Part shown: positions 42,820-51,889 of the stretch, in pieces
Layout of the letters: every line of letters begins with the position of its first letter
Position numbering within the stretch: the first letter of the stretch is position 1
Assembly (NCBI RefSeq): GCF_016019885.1
Contig: NZ_JAEANY010000001.1
Coordinates: forward strand, 1-64,000
Length of the DNA: 64,000 nucleotides
Source of the DNA: Aurantiacibacter sediminis
GTDB taxonomy: Bacteria > Pseudomonadota > Alphaproteobacteria > Sphingomonadales > Sphingomonadaceae
Direction: 5' to 3'
Made by a program: the position numbers and the translations under genes
The notes under the pieces: model-generated
What the model was told of the DNA's origin: nothing
What the model saw: the letters and a program-made list of their open reading frames with translations, nothing else
Databases searched by the model: none

Positions 42820-42992
42820 CCGGCACTGCCCTCACGGACCAGCACTTCTTCTTCGGGCTCATCTTCTGCCCAATCGGAGCTCTGCCACACTAAACCTGCT
42901 GCCGCTCCGAACACCGCAGAAAGGACCAGCGCGAGAAGCATGATGGGAACGCCTAGCGGAGCCTTGCGCCGGGAGGGCTTACTAAGGGCCAT
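42816..42992 (-). CDS. 58-aa single-helix membrane protein
   Basis: A small protein with a basic N-terminus (MALSKPSRRKAPLGV), one hydrophobic helix (PIMLLALVLSAVFGAAAGLV, about 16-35) and an acidic tail (DWAEDEPEEEVLV). The charge pattern predicts the N-terminus inside. AAGGAAAG lies upstream of the ATG. The stop overlaps that of the EamA gene. I do not recognise a family; the function is unknown. Confidence 0.65.
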   Translation of the reverse strand: MALSKPSRRKAPLGVPIMLLALVLSAVFGAAAGLVWQSSDWAEDEPEEEVLVREGSAG

Positions 42993-43014
42993 TCAGTTCA
43001 CTTTCCTTGCACCA

Positions 43015-43034
43015 TCACGAAACAATCTTCGTGA
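43015..43034. promoter_or_regulatory. Inverted repeat upstream of acnA and the small membrane protein
   Basis: TCACGAA (43015-43021), six bases, TTCGTGA (43028-43034) form a perfect 7-bp inverted repeat with operator-like spacing. It lies in the shared control region of two divergent genes. No regulator can be named from the sequence. Confidence 0.45.
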
Positions 43035-43159
43035 AACAGCGTTAAGACATAAGGCTACTTGACGAGTCCGCGACAAACGCGCAACTCGCCCCCCAAAACA
43101 CGGCCACTTTTCGCATTGGTAAGGCCGTTTTCGCAACACTTTAACAGGATCACTCATTC

Positions 43160-45832
43160 ATGACCCAGGTCGGCTCCAACACTCTCGGAACACGCAAGAC
43201 AATGGATGTGGGCGGCAAAACATACGCCTATTATTCGCTGAAAGCCGCGAGCGAGAAGTTTGGAGACGTCTCCCGCCTGCCGCATTCGATGAAAGTCCTG
43301 CTCGAAAACATGCTGCGGTTCGAGGATGAAGGTTTCACGGTCGGCGAAGAGCATGTGAAGGCGATTGTCGACTGGCAGAACGATCCGAAGACCGGCAGCG
43401 AGATCCAGTACCGCCCGGCGCGCGTGCTGCTGCAGGATTTCACCGGCGTGCCATGCGTTGTCGACCTTGCTGCCATGCGCGATGCGATCGGCAAACTTGG
43501 TGGCGACACCGCGAAAATCAATCCGCAGGTGCCGGTTAATCTCGTGATCGACCACTCGGTAATGGTCGACGAATTCGGCCACCCGCAGGCGTTCGAAATG
43601 AACATGGATCTCGAATACAAGCGCAATGCCGAGCGCTACGACTTCCTCAAGTGGGGTGCAAAGAGCCTCAAGAATTTCTCCGCCGTTCCTCCGGGCACCG
43701 GCATTTGCCACCAGGTGAACCTGGAACACATCGGCAAGGGCGTGTGGTCCTCCGAAGACCAGAACGGCGAAATGGTTGCCTATCCCGATACCTGCGTGGG
43801 TACCGACAGCCACACCACCATGATCAATGGCCTTGGCGTGCTAGGCTGGGGCGTTGGCGGTATCGAGGCCGAGGCCGCGATGCTTGGCCAGCCGATCTCC
43901 ATGCTGATCCCCGAAGTCGTCGGCTTCAAGCTGGACGGCAAGCTCGCTGAAGGCGTCACTGCCACCGACCTCGTGCTCACCTGCGTGCAAATGCTTCGCG
44001 AGCATGGCGTGGTTGGCCGCTTTGTCGAATTCTACGGCGAAGGCGTTGCAAACCTCAGCCTCGCCGACCGCGCGACGATCGCCAACATGGCACCCGAATA
44101 CGGCGCGACCTGCGGCTTCTTCGGCATTGACGACAAGACGCTCGAATATTTGCGCCTCACTGGCCGCAGCGAAGAGAGCATTGCGCTGGTCGAAGCTTAC
44201 GCCAAGGAACAGGGCATGTGGTTCACGCCGGATGCAGAGCCTGTTTTCTCCAGCACGCTGTCGCTCGACATGTCTTCGGTCGTCCCCAGCCTCGCTGGCC
44301 CGAAACGCCCGCAGGACAAGGTTGCGCTCCCCGAAGTGGACGAGCTGTTCAATGGCGAGCTCAAGAGCGTGTACAAGAAGGACGCAGCGGTGCGCGTGGA
44401 TGTCGATGGCAAGGACCACGATGTCGGCGACGGTGACGTTGTAATCGCGGCCATCACTAGCTGCACCAACACTTCCAACCCGGACGTTCTGATCGCCGCC
44501 GGCCTCGTCGCCAAAAAGGCGCGTGAGAAGGGCCTTGCGCCTAAGCCTTGGGTGAAGACTTCGCTCGCACCCGGTTCGCAGGTGGTGACCGACTATCTCG
44601 AAAAGAGCGGCCTGCAGGATGATCTCGACGCCATCGGCTTCGACCTTGTCGGCTATGGCTGCACAACCTGCATCGGGAACTCCGGCCCGCTCGCCCCGCC
44701 GATCAGCAATGCGATCAACAATAACGATATCGTTGCGGCCTCGGTGCTTTCGGGCAACCGCAACTTCGAAGGTCGTGTCTCGCCCGATGTGCGCGCCAAC
44801 TTCCTCGCTTCGCCTCCACTGGTGGTCGCTTACGCGCTGAAGGGTACGGTCACCCAAGACATCACCGAAACGCCGATTGGACAGGACCAGGACGGCAATG
44901 ACGTGATGCTCGCCGACCTGTGGCCCACCAATCAGGAAATCTACGACCACCGCGTCGCCAATATCGACCGCGAGATGTTCGAGAAGCGCTATGCCGACGT
45001 CTATAAGGGCGATGAGCACTGGCAGGCGATCAAGGTCGAAGCCAGCGACACCTACAATTGGAACCCATCGAGCACCTATGTCGCCAACCCGCCGTATTTC
45101 GACGGGATGAGCATGGAGCCGGAGGCCATCACAGATATCGAGGGCGCAAAGCCGCTCGCGATCCTCGGCGACTCGGTCACGACGGACCACATTTCTCCCG
45201 CCGGCTCGATCAAGGAAGACAGCCCCGCCGGCTCCTACCTCGTCAGCCACCAGGTGCCGAAGAAGGACTTCAATTCCTACGGCTCGCGCCGCGGCAATCA
45301 CGAAGTGATGATGCGCGGCACTTTCGCCAACATCCGCATCAAGAACGAGATGGTACCGGGCGTTGAAGGCGGTGAAACCGTCTACAATGGCGAGCAGATG
45401 CCGATCTACGATGCGGCGATGAAGCACAAGGAAGATGGCACGCCTTTGGTCGTCATCGGCGGCAAGGAATACGGCACGGGTTCGAGCCGTGACTGGGCCG
45501 CGAAGGGCACTATCCTGCTCGGCGTCCGCGCAGTGATCGTGGAAAGCTACGAGCGTATCCACCGCTCGAACCTGATCGGCATGGGCGTGCTCCCGCTGCA
45601 GTTCAAGGAAGGCGATGACCGCAATTCGCTTGGCCTCGATGGCGATTGCACCTTCAGCATCAAGGGCCTCGCCGATCTGACGCCAGGCCAGGATGTCGAA
45701 GTCGAAGTCACCAAGGCTGACGGCTCGACTTTCACCTTCACCGCGCTGTGCCGGATCGATACCGCCAACGAGCTTGAGTATTACAAGAACGGCGGCATCC
45801 TGCATTACGTGCTGCGCAAGCTCGCGGCGTAA
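43160..45832 (+). CDS. acnA: Aconitate hydratase A
   Basis: TCA-cycle enzyme of 890 aa interconverting citrate and isocitrate. The [4Fe-4S] cysteines are in [14 protein letters not shown] and [34 protein letters not shown] and the swivel-domain [12 protein letters not shown] with [19 protein letters not shown] are intact. It is full length for AcnA/IRP-type aconitases. A divergent inverted repeat and a short hairpin (43100-43128) lie upstream, and a rhodanese gene starts 2 nt after the stop. Oxidative damage to its cluster fits with the peroxide-defence genes elsewhere in the window, though no regulatory link is visible. Confidence 0.97.
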   Translation: MTQVGSNTLGTRKTMDVGGKTYAYYSLKAASEKFGDVSRLPHSMKVLLENMLRFEDEGFTVGEEHVKAIVDWQNDPKTGSEIQYRPARVLLQDFTGVPCVVDLAAMRDAIGKLGGDTAKINPQVPVNLVIDHSVMVDEFGHPQAFEMNMDLEYKRNAERYDFLKWGAKSLKNFSAVPPGTGICHQVNLEHIGKGVWSSEDQNGEMVAYPDTCVGTDSHTTMINGLGVLGWGVGGIEAEAAMLGQPISMLIPEVVGFKLDGKLAEGVTATDLVLTCVQMLREHGVVGRFVEFYGEGVANLSLADRATIANMAPEYGATCGFFGIDDKTLEYLRLTGRSEESIALVEAYAKEQGMWFTPDAEPVFSSTLSLDMSSVVPSLAGPKRPQDKVALPEVDELFNGELKSVYKKDAAVRVDVDGKDHDVGDGDVVIAAITSCTNTSNPDVLIAAGLVAKKAREKGLAPKPWVKTSLAPGSQVVTDYLEKSGLQDDLDAIGFDLVGYGCTTCIGNSGPLAPPISNAINNNDIVAASVLSGNRNFEGRVSPDVRANFLASPPLVVAYALKGTVTQDITETPIGQDQDGNDVMLADLWPTNQEIYDHRVANIDREMFEKRYADVYKGDEHWQAIKVEASDTYNWNPSSTYVANPPYFDGMSMEPEAITDIEGAKPLAILGDSVTTDHISPAGSIKEDSPAGSYLVSHQVPKKDFNSYGSRRGNHEVMMRGTFANIRIKNEMVPGVEGGETVYNGEQMPIYDAAMKHKEDGTPLVVIGGKEYGTGSSRDWAAKGTILLGVRAVIVESYERIHRSNLIGMGVLPLQFKEGDDRNSLGLDGDCTFSIKGLADLTPGQDVEVEVTKADGSTFTFTALCRIDTANELEYYKNGGILHYVLRKLAA

Positions 45833-45834
45833 TC

Positions 45835-46263
45835 ATGCGGCTCGGAGCGGCATTGATCACAGTCCCTGCATTTGCACTGGCTCTATCCTCCTGCGCCACC
45901 ACACCGGCGGCGCAGGAAGAGATAGCCTCGGAGCAGGCTTCGGTCGAAACGCTGCCCGCTTCCGAGCTGATGGCACTGATCGCAGCGGGCGAAGTCGTGC
46001 TGGTCGACGTGCGCACGCCGGAAGAATTTGCCGCAGGTCGCCTGCCCGGTGCGCTCAATGCTCCTCTGCAGACTTTCATGCCGGCAAGTATCCCGATCGA
46101 AGCCGAGCGCGAAACGATCCTCTACTGCGGCAGCAGTCGTCGTTCGGGCATCGCGGCAGAGCAGCTCTCCAGCTACCTCGGCACGCGCGTGCGCCATCTG
46201 GAAGGCGGCATTCAGGCGTGGGATGCTGCTGGCGGCGAGGTGATTACGTTACCCGAAAGCTGA
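45835..46263 (+). CDS. Rhodanese-domain lipoprotein
   Basis: A 142-aa exported protein. The signal peptide ends LALSSC (Cys about 21), a lipobox, followed by a short linker and one rhodanese domain: VVLVDVRTPEEFAAGRLPGA, the catalytic Cys in LYCGSSRRSGIAA, and HLEGGIQAWDAAGG. The active loop CGSSRRSG is typical of sulfurtransferases. It would act in the periplasm on sulfane sulfur or cyanide. The gene starts 2 nt after acnA, so they are probably cotranscribed. Confidence 0.88.
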   Translation: MRLGAALITVPAFALALSSCATTPAAQEEIASEQASVETLPASELMALIAAGEVVLVDVRTPEEFAAGRLPGALNAPLQTFMPASIPIEAERETILYCGSSRRSGIAAEQLSSYLGTRVRHLEGGIQAWDAAGGEVITLPES

Positions 46264-46319
46264 TCGGCACACGCACCATTTAAAAGAATATTGACCGGAA
46301 TCTGCCATACCCCCGGCCC

Positions 46320-47033
46320 ATGGGGAATGAAGCCTCTCTGGTCAGCTCCAAGACGAGCAAAGGTAGCGATTCCGACCGCGAAAAGCTGGCTGCGATCGGC
46401 CATCAGGTGCGCAACTCACTCGCGCAAGTTAAAGAGGCCGTGCGCCTGCCGACAAGGCTCGCGGAAGTGTATCAGATCGACCGATTTCTCACCGGGCCTG
46501 ACTGCAAGCATATCGTTCGCGAGATCAACGCAAATGCGGTTCCCTCCACCCTCGCAGGTGAGAATGAGGTGACGATCCGCACCAGCAACACGCACCATTT
46601 CGAACCCGGAAATCCGCATACGAGCGAGCTGGAACGTTATATCTGCGAGATAGCAGGGCTCGATATCCTGCATGCCGAACGCATGCAGGGGCAACGTTAC
46701 CAGAAGGGCCAGCAGTACACGCATCACTTCGATTTCTTCCACACGGGCGAGCGCTATTGGCAACATGAAGCGACCCACGGCGGCCAGCGCACCTGGACAG
46801 CGATGCTGACTCTCAACCAGCCGCGCGAGGGCGGAGAGACCGATTTCCCGCATCTGGATCTGCGCATTCGTCCAGAGCCGGGCCGGTTGCTGCTCTGGAA
46901 CAACATGCTGCCCGACGGACGCCCGAATATGAAAACGCTGCATGCGGGCATGCCCGTGACGCGCGGCATCAAGCACATCGTAACACTGTGGTTCCGCGAG
47001 AACCCCTGGCGGCTGATCAACGGGTACGTCTGA
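46320..47033 (+). CDS. 2OG-Fe(II) dioxygenase (prolyl 4-hydroxylase-like)
   Basis: A 237-aa oxygenase. Iron ligands are His and Asp in YTHHFDFFHTG (about 140) and His in KTLHAGMPVTRGIKHIVTLW (about 200), with the 2-oxoglutarate-binding basic residue in the same C-terminal stretch. MLTLNQPREGGETDFPHLDL is the jelly-roll strand conserved in prolyl-4-hydroxylase alpha-like proteins. The target is unknown. It converges with the Ser/Thr/Gly-rich surface protein across a bidirectional terminator. Confidence 0.87.
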   Translation: MGNEASLVSSKTSKGSDSDREKLAAIGHQVRNSLAQVKEAVRLPTRLAEVYQIDRFLTGPDCKHIVREINANAVPSTLAGENEVTIRTSNTHHFEPGNPHTSELERYICEIAGLDILHAERMQGQRYQKGQQYTHHFDFFHTGERYWQHEATHGGQRTWTAMLTLNQPREGGETDFPHLDLRIRPEPGRLLLWNNMLPDGRPNMKTLHAGMPVTRGIKHIVTLWFRENPWRLINGYV

Positions 47034-47043
47034 TCGCCGCCAA

Positions 47044-47076
47044 GAGAAAAGGGCGGCCTGTTGAGACCGCCCTTCC
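47044..47076. terminator. Bidirectional terminator
   Basis: A perfect 8-bp stem AAGGGCGG (47049-47056) / CCGCCCTT (47067-47074) with a 10-nt loop. The A-rich left flank gives a U-run for the minus-strand transcript, so it mainly ends the PEP-CTERM gene and also the dioxygenase gene. Confidence 0.8.
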
Positions 47077-47098
47077 GCTTTCAGCTGTTGTCAGAGAC

Positions 47099-48787
47099 TT
47101 AGGCGGTCTCGAGTTCGCCTTCCTCAGCTTCGCTGCCATCCTTGCGGCGGCGGCGCAGGAATACCGCGCCTGCACCCGCGCCGAAGAGCAGCATCATGCC
47201 CGGCGCCGGGACCGGCGTTCCGGTTGTGCCCGAAGTACCGCTGGTGCCGGATGTGCCACTGGTTCCCGAAGTGCCGCTCGACGTGCTTGTCGACGAGGAC
47301 GTGCTCGTCGAGGTCGAGGTGCTGGTCGATGTCGAGCTCGATCCACTGGTGGAGCTCGACACATTGCCCGAAGAGGAGCTGGTGCTGCTCACCTGACCGG
47401 TGGTGCTCGTCACCGTTCCGCTCGTGCTGCTGATGCTGCCCGAACTGGTGGTCGTGGTGCTCGTCACACCGCCGGTGCTCGTACTGCCACCGCTCGCGCC
47501 AGGAGTACCGCTCGATCCACCGGTGGAGGTGGTCGTCGAGGTGATACCGCCGCTTGTGCTGACATTGCCGCTCGTGCTGGTCACGCCGCCCGATGTGGTC
47601 GAGGTGGTGTTTCCGCCGGTTGTAGTGCTGGACGTCACATTCCCGCTTGTCGTGCTCGTGCTGCTGCCCGAGGACGAGGACGTGGTCGAGCCACCCGAGC
47701 TGGTGATCCCGCCCGTGGTCGTGGTGCCGGACGTCGTCATGCCGCCCGAGGTTGTGCCCGGATGACCGGTCGTGCCGCTCGTTCCCGAAGTACCGGATGT
47801 GCCACTCGTACCGCTGCTGGTCGAAGTGCTCGATCCGCTGCCGCCCGACGTGCTTGAGGAGGTCGAGGACGAACTCGATCCGCTGGTCGAGGAGGACACG
47901 TTGCCGGACGACGAGCCCGTGCTCGACACCTGGCCAGATGTGCTGGTCACCGTCCCGCTCGTACTGGTGATGCTGCCGGACGAACTGGTCGTCGTGCTCG
48001 TTACGCCGCCGGTCGAGGAGGAGGTCGTGCTCGAGAATTCACCGGTCGAGCTTGTGCTCGTCACATTGCCCGAAGAGCTGCTGACATCGCCGGAACTCGA
48101 ACTGGAGACAGCGCCCGATGTAGACGTAGAGCCGCCCGAGCTTGATGTCGAAGTCGACGAGCCGGTTGAGCTGTTGTCGATATCGATGATGATGCTGATA
48201 CCGCCCGAGCTTTCGCCACCTGAAGTGGTCGTGCTTGTCGGCGGAGAGCCGGGATCGCCTGTCGAAGAAGGCGGCGGTGCCCCGGGATCGCCGGTAGACG
48301 AAGGCGGCTGCGGTTCGCCGCCAGTTGTCGTGGTGGTCGTGGTGCTCATATCGACGACTGCGCTGGCGTCTCCGCCGCCACCGCCGCCACCGAAGAAGCC
48401 GCCGAAGAAACCACCGCCGAAGCCGCCTCCAAAACCGCCCGAGCCGCCGATCACGACAGGCTGGCCACCACCGCCGCCGCGCACGGGTGCCGCGGGCAAG
48501 GGTGGAAGCGGGAGAGGAACTCCTGCGAGGGCATACTCTTCCTGAGGCTCTTCTACAGGTCGCTCAATCACACGGCGCAGGCGCCGCTGCGGGCGCGCCG
48601 GGATTTCGCGGCGCGCCGTGGTTTCCGGCTTCACACTGCGAAGCTGCGGCTCTCCTGCACTATCCTCATCCGATTTGTACCGGACATGCGAGGTCTGTGG
48701 CTCAGCCACGTGAACGGCGCCCCCACCGATGATTGCTCCGCCTGCTGCTGCGGCGCTGAGCTTTGCAATGGCCATGCGTACTGACAT
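47099..48787 (-). CDS. PEP-CTERM sorted Ser/Thr/Gly-rich surface protein
   Basis: A 562-aa secreted protein. A signal-like N-terminus is followed by a Pro/Arg region, a Gly/Phe stretch (about 110-140), and then about 360 residues made almost only of Ser, Thr and Gly. The C-terminus TPVPAPGMMLLFGAGAGAVF then LRRRRK is a PEP-CTERM signal: a PxPG motif, one helix and a basic end, recognised by an exosortase. The low-complexity part holds two long related copies, each with GTVTSTSGQVSS-like and SGTSGTSGTSGTSGT blocks. Such proteins are usually glycosylated and exported with exopolysaccharide. It has its own transcript: hairpins in the leader and a terminator after the stop. Confidence 0.8.
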   Translation of the reverse strand: MSVRMAIAKLSAAAAGGAIIGGGAVHVAEPQTSHVRYKSDEDSAGEPQLRSVKPETTARREIPARPQRRLRRVIERPVEEPQEEYALAGVPLPLPPLPAAPVRGGGGGQPVVIGGSGGFGGGFGGGFFGGFFGGGGGGGDASAVVDMSTTTTTTTGGEPQPPSSTGDPGAPPPSSTGDPGSPPTSTTTSGGESSGGISIIIDIDNSSTGSSTSTSSSGGSTSTSGAVSSSSSGDVSSSSGNVTSTSSTGEFSSTTSSSTGGVTSTTTSSSGSITSTSGTVTSTSGQVSSTGSSSGNVSSSTSGSSSSSTSSSTSGGSGSSTSTSSGTSGTSGTSGTSGTTGHPGTTSGGMTTSGTTTTGGITSSGGSTTSSSSGSSTSTTSGNVTSSTTTGGNTTSTTSGGVTSTSGNVSTSGGITSTTTSTGGSSGTPGASGGSTSTGGVTSTTTTSSGSISSTSGTVTSTTGQVSSTSSSSGNVSSSTSGSSSTSTSTSTSTSTSSSTSTSSGTSGTSGTSGTSGTSGTTGTPVPAPGMMLLFGAGAGAVFLRRRRKDGSEAEEGELETA

Positions 48788-48791
48788 GCGC

Positions 48792-48842
48792 TTGGTCTCT
48801 CTTCCTTCATCGGAAGCAGCCTGCAGCTCCCTTAGTGGAGCC
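48792..48842 (-). promoter_or_regulatory. Two small hairpins in the PEP-CTERM gene leader
   Basis: Read on the minus strand, GCTCC-ACTAAG-GGAGC and CTTCC-GATGAA-GGAAG are two perfect 5-bp inverted repeats within about 55 nt upstream of the start. The second includes purine-rich sequence upstream of the ribosome site. They could affect leader stability or translation. Evidence is limited to the inverted repeats. Confidence 0.35.
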
Positions 48843-49020
48843 GACGGCCTTTTCCGCTTCGTGCCAGAGAGACCTGCAAAAGCGCTTTGGGCAATCCCCT
48901 AAGACGCGATTCAAGCCTGCGTTAACCAGGAAAGTGGCGGTTTTTTGCGGCGCAGCACAGGTCTGTCCCACAATGGAACCGAAACTAGCCCGAATCCGAA
49001 CGGTTTGACTGCGACCTGCG

Positions 49021-50049
49021 TCACTTTCCGCTGTCGAAAAGGCCACTCTGTGGTGCAGACGGCGGGGTGATTCCCAAATGCGTCCACCCACCATCGTTGA
49101 GGCAGCGCCCGCGCGCGGTGCGCGCGATGAGGCCCAACTGGATGAGGTATGGCTCGACCACTTCCTCCACCGTATCGCGCGGCTCAGCGAGGCCAGCGGC
49201 CAGCGTTTCGACTCCCACAGGGCCACCTTTATAGGTCTCGGCAATCATGGTGAGGTAGCGCCTGTCCATTGCATCGAGGCCGAGCGAATCGATCTCCAGC
49301 CGGGTGAGCGCTTCATCGGCGATATCGGCAGTGACTTGGCCGCTGCCCTTCACCTGAGCAAAGTCTCGCACCCGGCGTAGCAGGCGCCCCGCCACACGCG
49401 GAGTTCCGCGGGCGCGCCGGGCAATTTCGCGCGCGCCTGCATCCGCCATCGCGACATCAAGCAGCCGCGCCCCGCGCCGCACGACTTCGGACAGTTCACC
49501 CTCTGTATAGAACTGCAGGCGCACCGGTATGCCGAAGCGATCACGCAAAGGCGTGGTCAGCAGCCCCTGCCGCGTCGTCGCGCCCACCAGCGTGAATGCC
49601 GGCAAATCAATCCGCACACTGCGTGCCGACGGACCTTCCCCTATTATGATGTCGAGCGCGCGGTCTTCCATCGCCGGATAGAGCACCTCCTCAACCACGG
49701 GATTGAGCCGGTGGATCTCGTCGATGAACAGCACGTCATGCGGTTCGAGATTGGTGAGGATCGCTGCAAGGTCACCCGCCTTGGCGATTACCGGTCCGGA
49801 TGTGGCGCGAAATCCCACGCCCAATTCCTTGGCGATGATCTGCGCAAGCGTCGTCTTGCCGAGCCCTGGCGGACCGAAGAACAGCGTATGATCCATCGCC
49901 TCGCCGCGCGACTTCGCGGCCTCGATAAAGACGCGAAGGTTATCGCGCGCCGCCTCCTGCCCGATGAACTCGGTGAGCGACTTCGGCCGCAGCGCCGCGT
50001 CAGGATCGTCCGGCTGACGATCGGGAGTATGGATGGGTTGGTCGGTCAA
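49021..50049 (-). CDS. ruvB: Holliday junction branch migration helicase RuvB
   Basis: AAA+ motor of 342 aa that drives branch migration with RuvA. It has [20 protein letters not shown], Walker [15 protein letters not shown] (about 60-73), Walker [21 protein letters not shown], sensor [19 protein letters not shown] and the winged-helix domain with [13 protein letters not shown]. Its ATG overlaps the dsrE-like stop by 4 nt, so it lies at the end of a ruvA-orf-dsrE-ruvB unit. RuvC is not in the window. Confidence 0.96.
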   Translation of the reverse strand: MTDQPIHTPDRQPDDPDAALRPKSLTEFIGQEAARDNLRVFIEAAKSRGEAMDHTLFFGPPGLGKTTLAQIIAKELGVGFRATSGPVIAKAGDLAAILTNLEPHDVLFIDEIHRLNPVVEEVLYPAMEDRALDIIIGEGPSARSVRIDLPAFTLVGATTRQGLLTTPLRDRFGIPVRLQFYTEGELSEVVRRGARLLDVAMADAGAREIARRARGTPRVAGRLLRRVRDFAQVKGSGQVTADIADEALTRLEIDSLGLDAMDRRYLTMIAETYKGGPVGVETLAAGLAEPRDTVEEVVEPYLIQLGLIARTARGRCLNDGGWTHLGITPPSAPQSGLFDSGK

Positions 50050-50597
50050 AACGGGTTCACCGTGTAGCCCTGCTGTTGCAGCAGCGCGTGGGCGGTCATC
50101 GCGGAGAGCGCCATTTCAACGCCGGGGATCAATTCGTCGCGAGACACACCCTGCGCGGTCGCGCTTTGGCCGCAGACGATGAAGCGGACGCCGCCGCCTA
50201 TCATCGCGCGCACCATGTCGCCGCTCGGATTGACTTCAGGTTCGCCCTCGCGCGTGGCGAGCGCTTCGTCGGTCAGCAGGTCGAGTACAGCGCTGCCATG
50301 CACCACCACGACTGCCGTGATCCGTTCGGCATTGACTCCGTTGGCGGCATGCATGTTCACGAAGCGCGCCGCGCTCTCGAAACCGCGATTGCGACGATCC
50401 AGTGACTGGGAAGCGACATCGAAGCTGTGCCGCAGCTCGGTGTGCGCGGGGAGTGCCTCCACGTCCTCGACCGAAGCATGCGGACCGAAATCCTCAAACA
50501 CCGGGCCGTTGGCGAAGCCTTCGGGCATGGACTGCGCAAAGGCAGGACTATAGGAAACCAGCATCGAAGCGACACAGGCGGCGAGCAATCGCATCAT
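50046..50597 (-). CDS. DsrE-family periplasmic protein
   Basis: A 183-aa protein from ATG 50597 with AGAGGAG upstream. The signal peptide [20 protein letters not shown] is cleaved near AFA-Q. The mature domain has [40 protein letters not shown] and [20 protein letters not shown]. That is the DsrE/DsrF-like fold, with the single Cys at the conserved position. Periplasmic DsrE proteins are of unknown role, perhaps sulfur relay. It overlaps both its upstream and downstream genes by 4 nt, a surprising place between ruvA and ruvB. Confidence 0.83.
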   Translation of the reverse strand: MMRLLAACVASMLVSYSPAFAQSMPEGFANGPVFEDFGPHASVEDVEALPAHTELRHSFDVASQSLDRRNRGFESAARFVNMHAANGVNAERITAVVVVHGSAVLDLLTDEALATREGEPEVNPSGDMVRAMIGGGVRFIVCGQSATAQGVSRDELIPGVEMALSAMTAHALLQQQGYTVNPF

Positions 50598-51019
50598 ACG
50601 TTCTCCTCTGAAACCGCGAACTTCCTGCGCAGCAGGAATGCGGCGACCAACCAATTGATCGCACCTCCCAGCAGATATGCGAACACGTCCATGACGTCAG
50701 GCACTGATGTGCTGTCCAGAAGCGGCACAAGGACTTCCCACGAAAAGGCTGCCGCGCCGGTGACGATGAGAGTGCCAAACAAGCTTCGCAGCGAAAGCTC
50801 GAACCATTTGCGGATCCCCGGCCATGCGGCCAAAACCGAGGGAATGATCGCCCCCGCAATCACATCGGTGAATTGACCTGCCATAAAGCCGGTCATTTCT
50901 GACCGGATATAGAGCTGGTATGGCGCGTAGATACCGATCCCCACGATGACAATCAGCAGGTTGGCAACCCTTGAGAGACGCGCCGCGCCTGCTTCTTTGA
51001 CAGCTTTGGTGAAGCTCAT
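50594..51019 (-). CDS. Small polytopic membrane protein of unknown family
   Basis: A 141-aa protein with about four hydrophobic segments: VANLLIVIVGIGIYAPYQLY, the region near FTDVIAGAIIPSVLAA, GTLIVTGAAAFSWEVLVPLL and FAYLLGGAINWLVAAFLLRR. I do not recognise the family. It overlaps the ruvA stop by 4 nt at its start and the dsrE-like start by 4 nt at its end, so it is cotranslated with ruvA. Nothing suggests a role in recombination. Confidence 0.7.
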   Translation of the reverse strand: MSFTKAVKEAGAARLSRVANLLIVIVGIGIYAPYQLYIRSEMTGFMAGQFTDVIAGAIIPSVLAAWPGIRKWFELSLRSLFGTLIVTGAAAFSWEVLVPLLDSTSVPDVMDVFAYLLGGAINWLVAAFLLRRKFAVSEENV

Positions 51020-51618
51020 CCCGCCGCCTTCTTCAGTGCCACGCGGATGAGGTCGCCCTCGCCCGCGCCTTCGCCCAGTTCCTCTTGCGCGCGGGCCACG
51101 GCCTGTGCGGCCACGGCGGGTTTGAAGCCGAGGTTCTGCAGGGCGCTCACGGCATCGGCGCTCGCACCGCCTGCTGGGGAGACCGCTGCGGTGCCAGCCA
51201 CGCCGCCGCCGGGCAGAGCGCCGGCTTTGTCCTTCAGCTCATTCACGATGCGTCCGGCAAGCTTGGGCCCGACACCCTGCGCGCGTGCCACGGTCGCCGC
51301 GTCCTGTGCGGCGCAGGCATCGCGCAGTTCTCCGGTTGAAAGCGCGGAGAGGATGGCCAGGGCGACCTTGCTGCCCACACCCTGCACCTGCGTGAGCAGG
51401 CGGAACCAGTCGCGCTCGCCCGCTTCGGCAAAGCCTAGCAGGCGCATGTCGTTCTCGCTCACCTGCAAGTCGGTGTGGACGGTGCACGCCTCGCCCACTT
51501 CTCCGAGCGCTGCCAGCGTCTTGGTCGAGCAGTGGACGAGGTAGCCCACGCCCTGCACATCCACGATGGCCCAATCCTCGCCGGTTTCGTCCAGTCTGCC
51601 ACTCAGTTTCGCGATCAT
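51016..51618 (-). CDS. ruvA: Holliday junction branch migration protein RuvA
   Basis: DNA-binding partner of RuvB, 200 aa from ATG 51618. It starts [20 protein letters not shown] (OB fold), has the two helix-hairpin-helix motifs around [19 protein letters not shown] and [20 protein letters not shown], and a C-terminal UBA-like domain ([20 protein letters not shown]) that contacts RuvB. A longer upstream frame is not conserved. It heads the ruvA-orf-dsrE-ruvB unit. Three tandem 9-bp repeats lie upstream (51694-51720). Confidence 0.95.
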   Translation of the reverse strand: MIAKLSGRLDETGEDWAIVDVQGVGYLVHCSTKTLAALGEVGEACTVHTDLQVSENDMRLLGFAEAGERDWFRLLTQVQGVGSKVALAILSALSTGELRDACAAQDAATVARAQGVGPKLAGRIVNELKDKAGALPGGGVAGTAAVSPAGGASADAVSALQNLGFKPAVAAQAVARAQEELGEGAGEGDLIRVALKKAAG

Positions 51619-51693
51619 GGTCTGTTCCTGCCGCAGAGCGACGCATTTGGCCAGTCTCTTACCGCCCTTGTCCGCGATTCGGCGAGAGGGGGG

Positions 51694-51720
51694 GTGTGAC
51701 AGGTGTGACAGGTGTGACAG
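51694..51720. repeat. Three perfect 9-bp tandem repeats upstream of ruvA
   Basis: GTGTGACAG occurs three times head to tail in the 271-bp region between ruvA and the divergent aroC. The position fits a promoter region. It may be an array of regulator sites or simple slippage. Confidence 0.7.
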
Positions 51721-51889
51721 TGTCCTAAGGCAAAAATTCTGCTGCCCTCGCGGGGCGCAGAATTCTGCGGTTCTTGCGCCAAAATGGATCGTGACGATGG
51801 CCATGCTGAAACGCTGCAACAGGCCCTATGCTGTAGGAAAGTTTCCCTGCGCTCGACAGGCCTGCAATTTTCGCTCTAGGACGTGGCCC

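Noticed and set aside
43100-43128. Riboswitch or iron-responsive hairpin in the acnA leader
   Set aside because: Only a 6-bp stem (ACGGCC/GGCCGT) with a 17-nt loop; no known consensus could be recognised.
43841-45805. 654-residue minus-strand frame opposite acnA
   Set aside because: It lies wholly antisense to an intact aconitase with all motifs; long antisense frames are expected in GC-rich genes.
47772-48545. 257-residue plus-strand frame across the Ser/Thr/Gly-rich gene, reading as Val/Pro/Glu/Leu repeats
   Set aside because: It is the antisense image of the repetitive Ser/Thr/Gly codons. The minus strand has a signal-like start, a PEP-CTERM end and a terminator, so the plus frame is a shadow.
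48800-48960. Sigma-54 type promoter before the PEP-CTERM gene
   Set aside because: A TGGCACG -24-like element is present on the minus strand, but the GC of the -12 element is missing at the required distance.
51694-51720. CRISPR-like array
   Set aside because: Repeats are 9 bp, directly adjacent and without spacers; no cas genes are present.
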